Shown here: piece by piece, positions 63,510-64,000 of the stretch
Numbering within the stretch: position 1 is the stretch's first letter
Layout of the letters: every line of letters begins with the position of its first letter
NCBI RefSeq assembly: GCF_002844375.1
Contig: NZ_CP024199.1
Location: forward strand, 1,934,001 to 1,998,000
Reading direction: 5' to 3'
From: Thalassospira marina
GTDB lineage: Bacteria > Pseudomonadota > Alphaproteobacteria > Rhodospirillales > Thalassospiraceae
Length of the DNA stretch: 64,000 bases
Position numbers and translations under genes: made by a program
Notes under the pieces: generated by a model
What the model was told of the DNA's origin: nothing
Databases searched by the model: none
The model's input: only the letters and a program-made list of their open reading frames with translations

Positions 63510-64000
63510 TGCGCGCGGTTGAACATCCCTTTATCGAGCCGGAAGAAGCCTTTTTCGCTTTCGCAGGTTTGCCGGGCTGCCATTTCCTTGATTCTGGCGG
63601 TGATAGCGGCTTTTCCTATATTGCCGTTCATCCCGTACATGTCATCTCGGCGCGTGATGGTGTGGTATGCGTTGATGATCAGCCTATCGATACTGCGCCC
63701 TTTGCGGCTATCCGCGAAATGCTTGCCAGATACCAGATCCCCCATGATCCGACCTTGCCGCCATTTCAGGGCGGGCTGGTTGGCTATTTTGGCTATGACC
63801 TGTGCCAGCAGCTTGAAAAGCTGCCAGTCCCCAATGCTGATTTCCTGAACATCCCGGACATGTTGGCGGGCATTTATGATGTGGTGATATCATTCAACCT
63901 TGCCGCACGTCGTATGTGGATCATCGCGCATGGCCTGGATGATCAGACCGATACTGCATCTGATGTGCGTGCGCAGACGCAAATATTTGATATCGAGTGT
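63509..64000 (+). CDS. pabB: Aminodeoxychorismate synthase component I, N-terminal fragment
   Basis: The 164 codons from ATG 63509 run off the window end. The text PPFQGGLVGYFGYDLCQQLE, preceded by DSGGDSGFSYIAVHPVHVIS, is the N-terminal domain of PabB/TrpE, and the separated form without a glutaminase part at the start favours PabB (4-amino-4-deoxychorismate for folate). The chorismate-binding domain lies beyond the window. It overlaps the upstream ABM gene by one base. TrpE is the main alternative but normally starts differently. Confidence 0.85.
   Translation, partial: MRAVEHPFIEPEEAFFAFAGLPGCHFLDSGGDSGFSYIAVHPVHVISARDGVVCVDDQPIDTAPFAAIREMLARYQIPHDPTLPPFQGGLVGYFGYDLCQQLEKLPVPNADFLNIPDMLAGIYDVVISFNLAARRMWIIAHGLDDQTDTASDVRAQTQIFDIEC

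Overview
The window (about 55% G+C by eye) reads as chromosome of a motile, marine-type alphaproteobacterium, most like Thalassospira or a close Rhodospirillales relative. This is inference from gene content: the pcm-like / rhodanese / tolC / popZ / valS block, an AapJQMP general amino acid importer, a DUF1491 gene, a PAS-MCP-PilZ energy-taxis receptor of the Azospirillum Aer type, and many single-gene units closed by strong intrinsic terminators. No IS element, prophage, CRISPR array, rRNA operon or replication origin is visible. Coding density is near 90%.

Layout. 1-5179 (+): a nucleoside uptake and salvage operon. It holds the end of a YufO/NupO-type ATPase, two permeases, cytidine deaminase, purine nucleoside phosphorylase and thymidine phosphorylase. 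5261-11473 (-): a complete branched-chain-type (LIV/HAAT) ABC transporter ending in a GMC flavin oxidoreductase, with a LysR gene divergent from it. 12950-14652: an orphan GlpR-like regulator and a solitary Mla/Ttg2-like ATPase. 14792-19026 (-): aapJQMP. 19562-29553: acetoacetyl-CoA synthetase, MoaB, a TauE/SafE exporter, an unusual chemoreceptor-like protein with the signalling tip at its N-terminus, an AlkC-like DNA glycosylase, a membrane protein with an internal duplication, an IclR regulator, MsrA and a small membrane protein.

29664-41919: a SPOR lipoprotein, two small unknown or TPR proteins, thrS with a terminator-like hairpin in its leader, an MFS carrier, DUF599, an acidic unknown protein, an M23-type protein, DUF1491, a parvulin, YaaA, a TrpD2/YbiB homologue and DUF924. 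41947-45845 (-): an energy-coupling-factor Ni/Co importer whose gene order matches the nikKMLQO type. 46125-53775: an unusual beta-helix protein, a MerR regulator, a Pat-type acyl-CoA-synthetase/GNAT acetyltransferase, a His-tailed small protein, two identical tRNA-Asn genes, tRNA-Cys and an aldo/keto reductase. 53932-56370 (-): the PAS-MCP-PilZ receptor. 56946-64000 (+): a PCMT-like methyltransferase, rhodanese, TolC, PopZ, ValS, an ABM-fold protein and the start of pabB.

Most of this is core metabolism and transport. I do not see a clear multi-gene undescribed defence or mobile system. The parts most worth a second look are the inverted chemoreceptor (23984-25075), the duplicated GPR/FP membrane protein (26659-27474), the putative attenuated thrS leader (34627-34982), the unpaired Mla-like ATPase with Asn at the catalytic Glu position, and the cytoplasmic-looking beta-helix protein (46125-47600).
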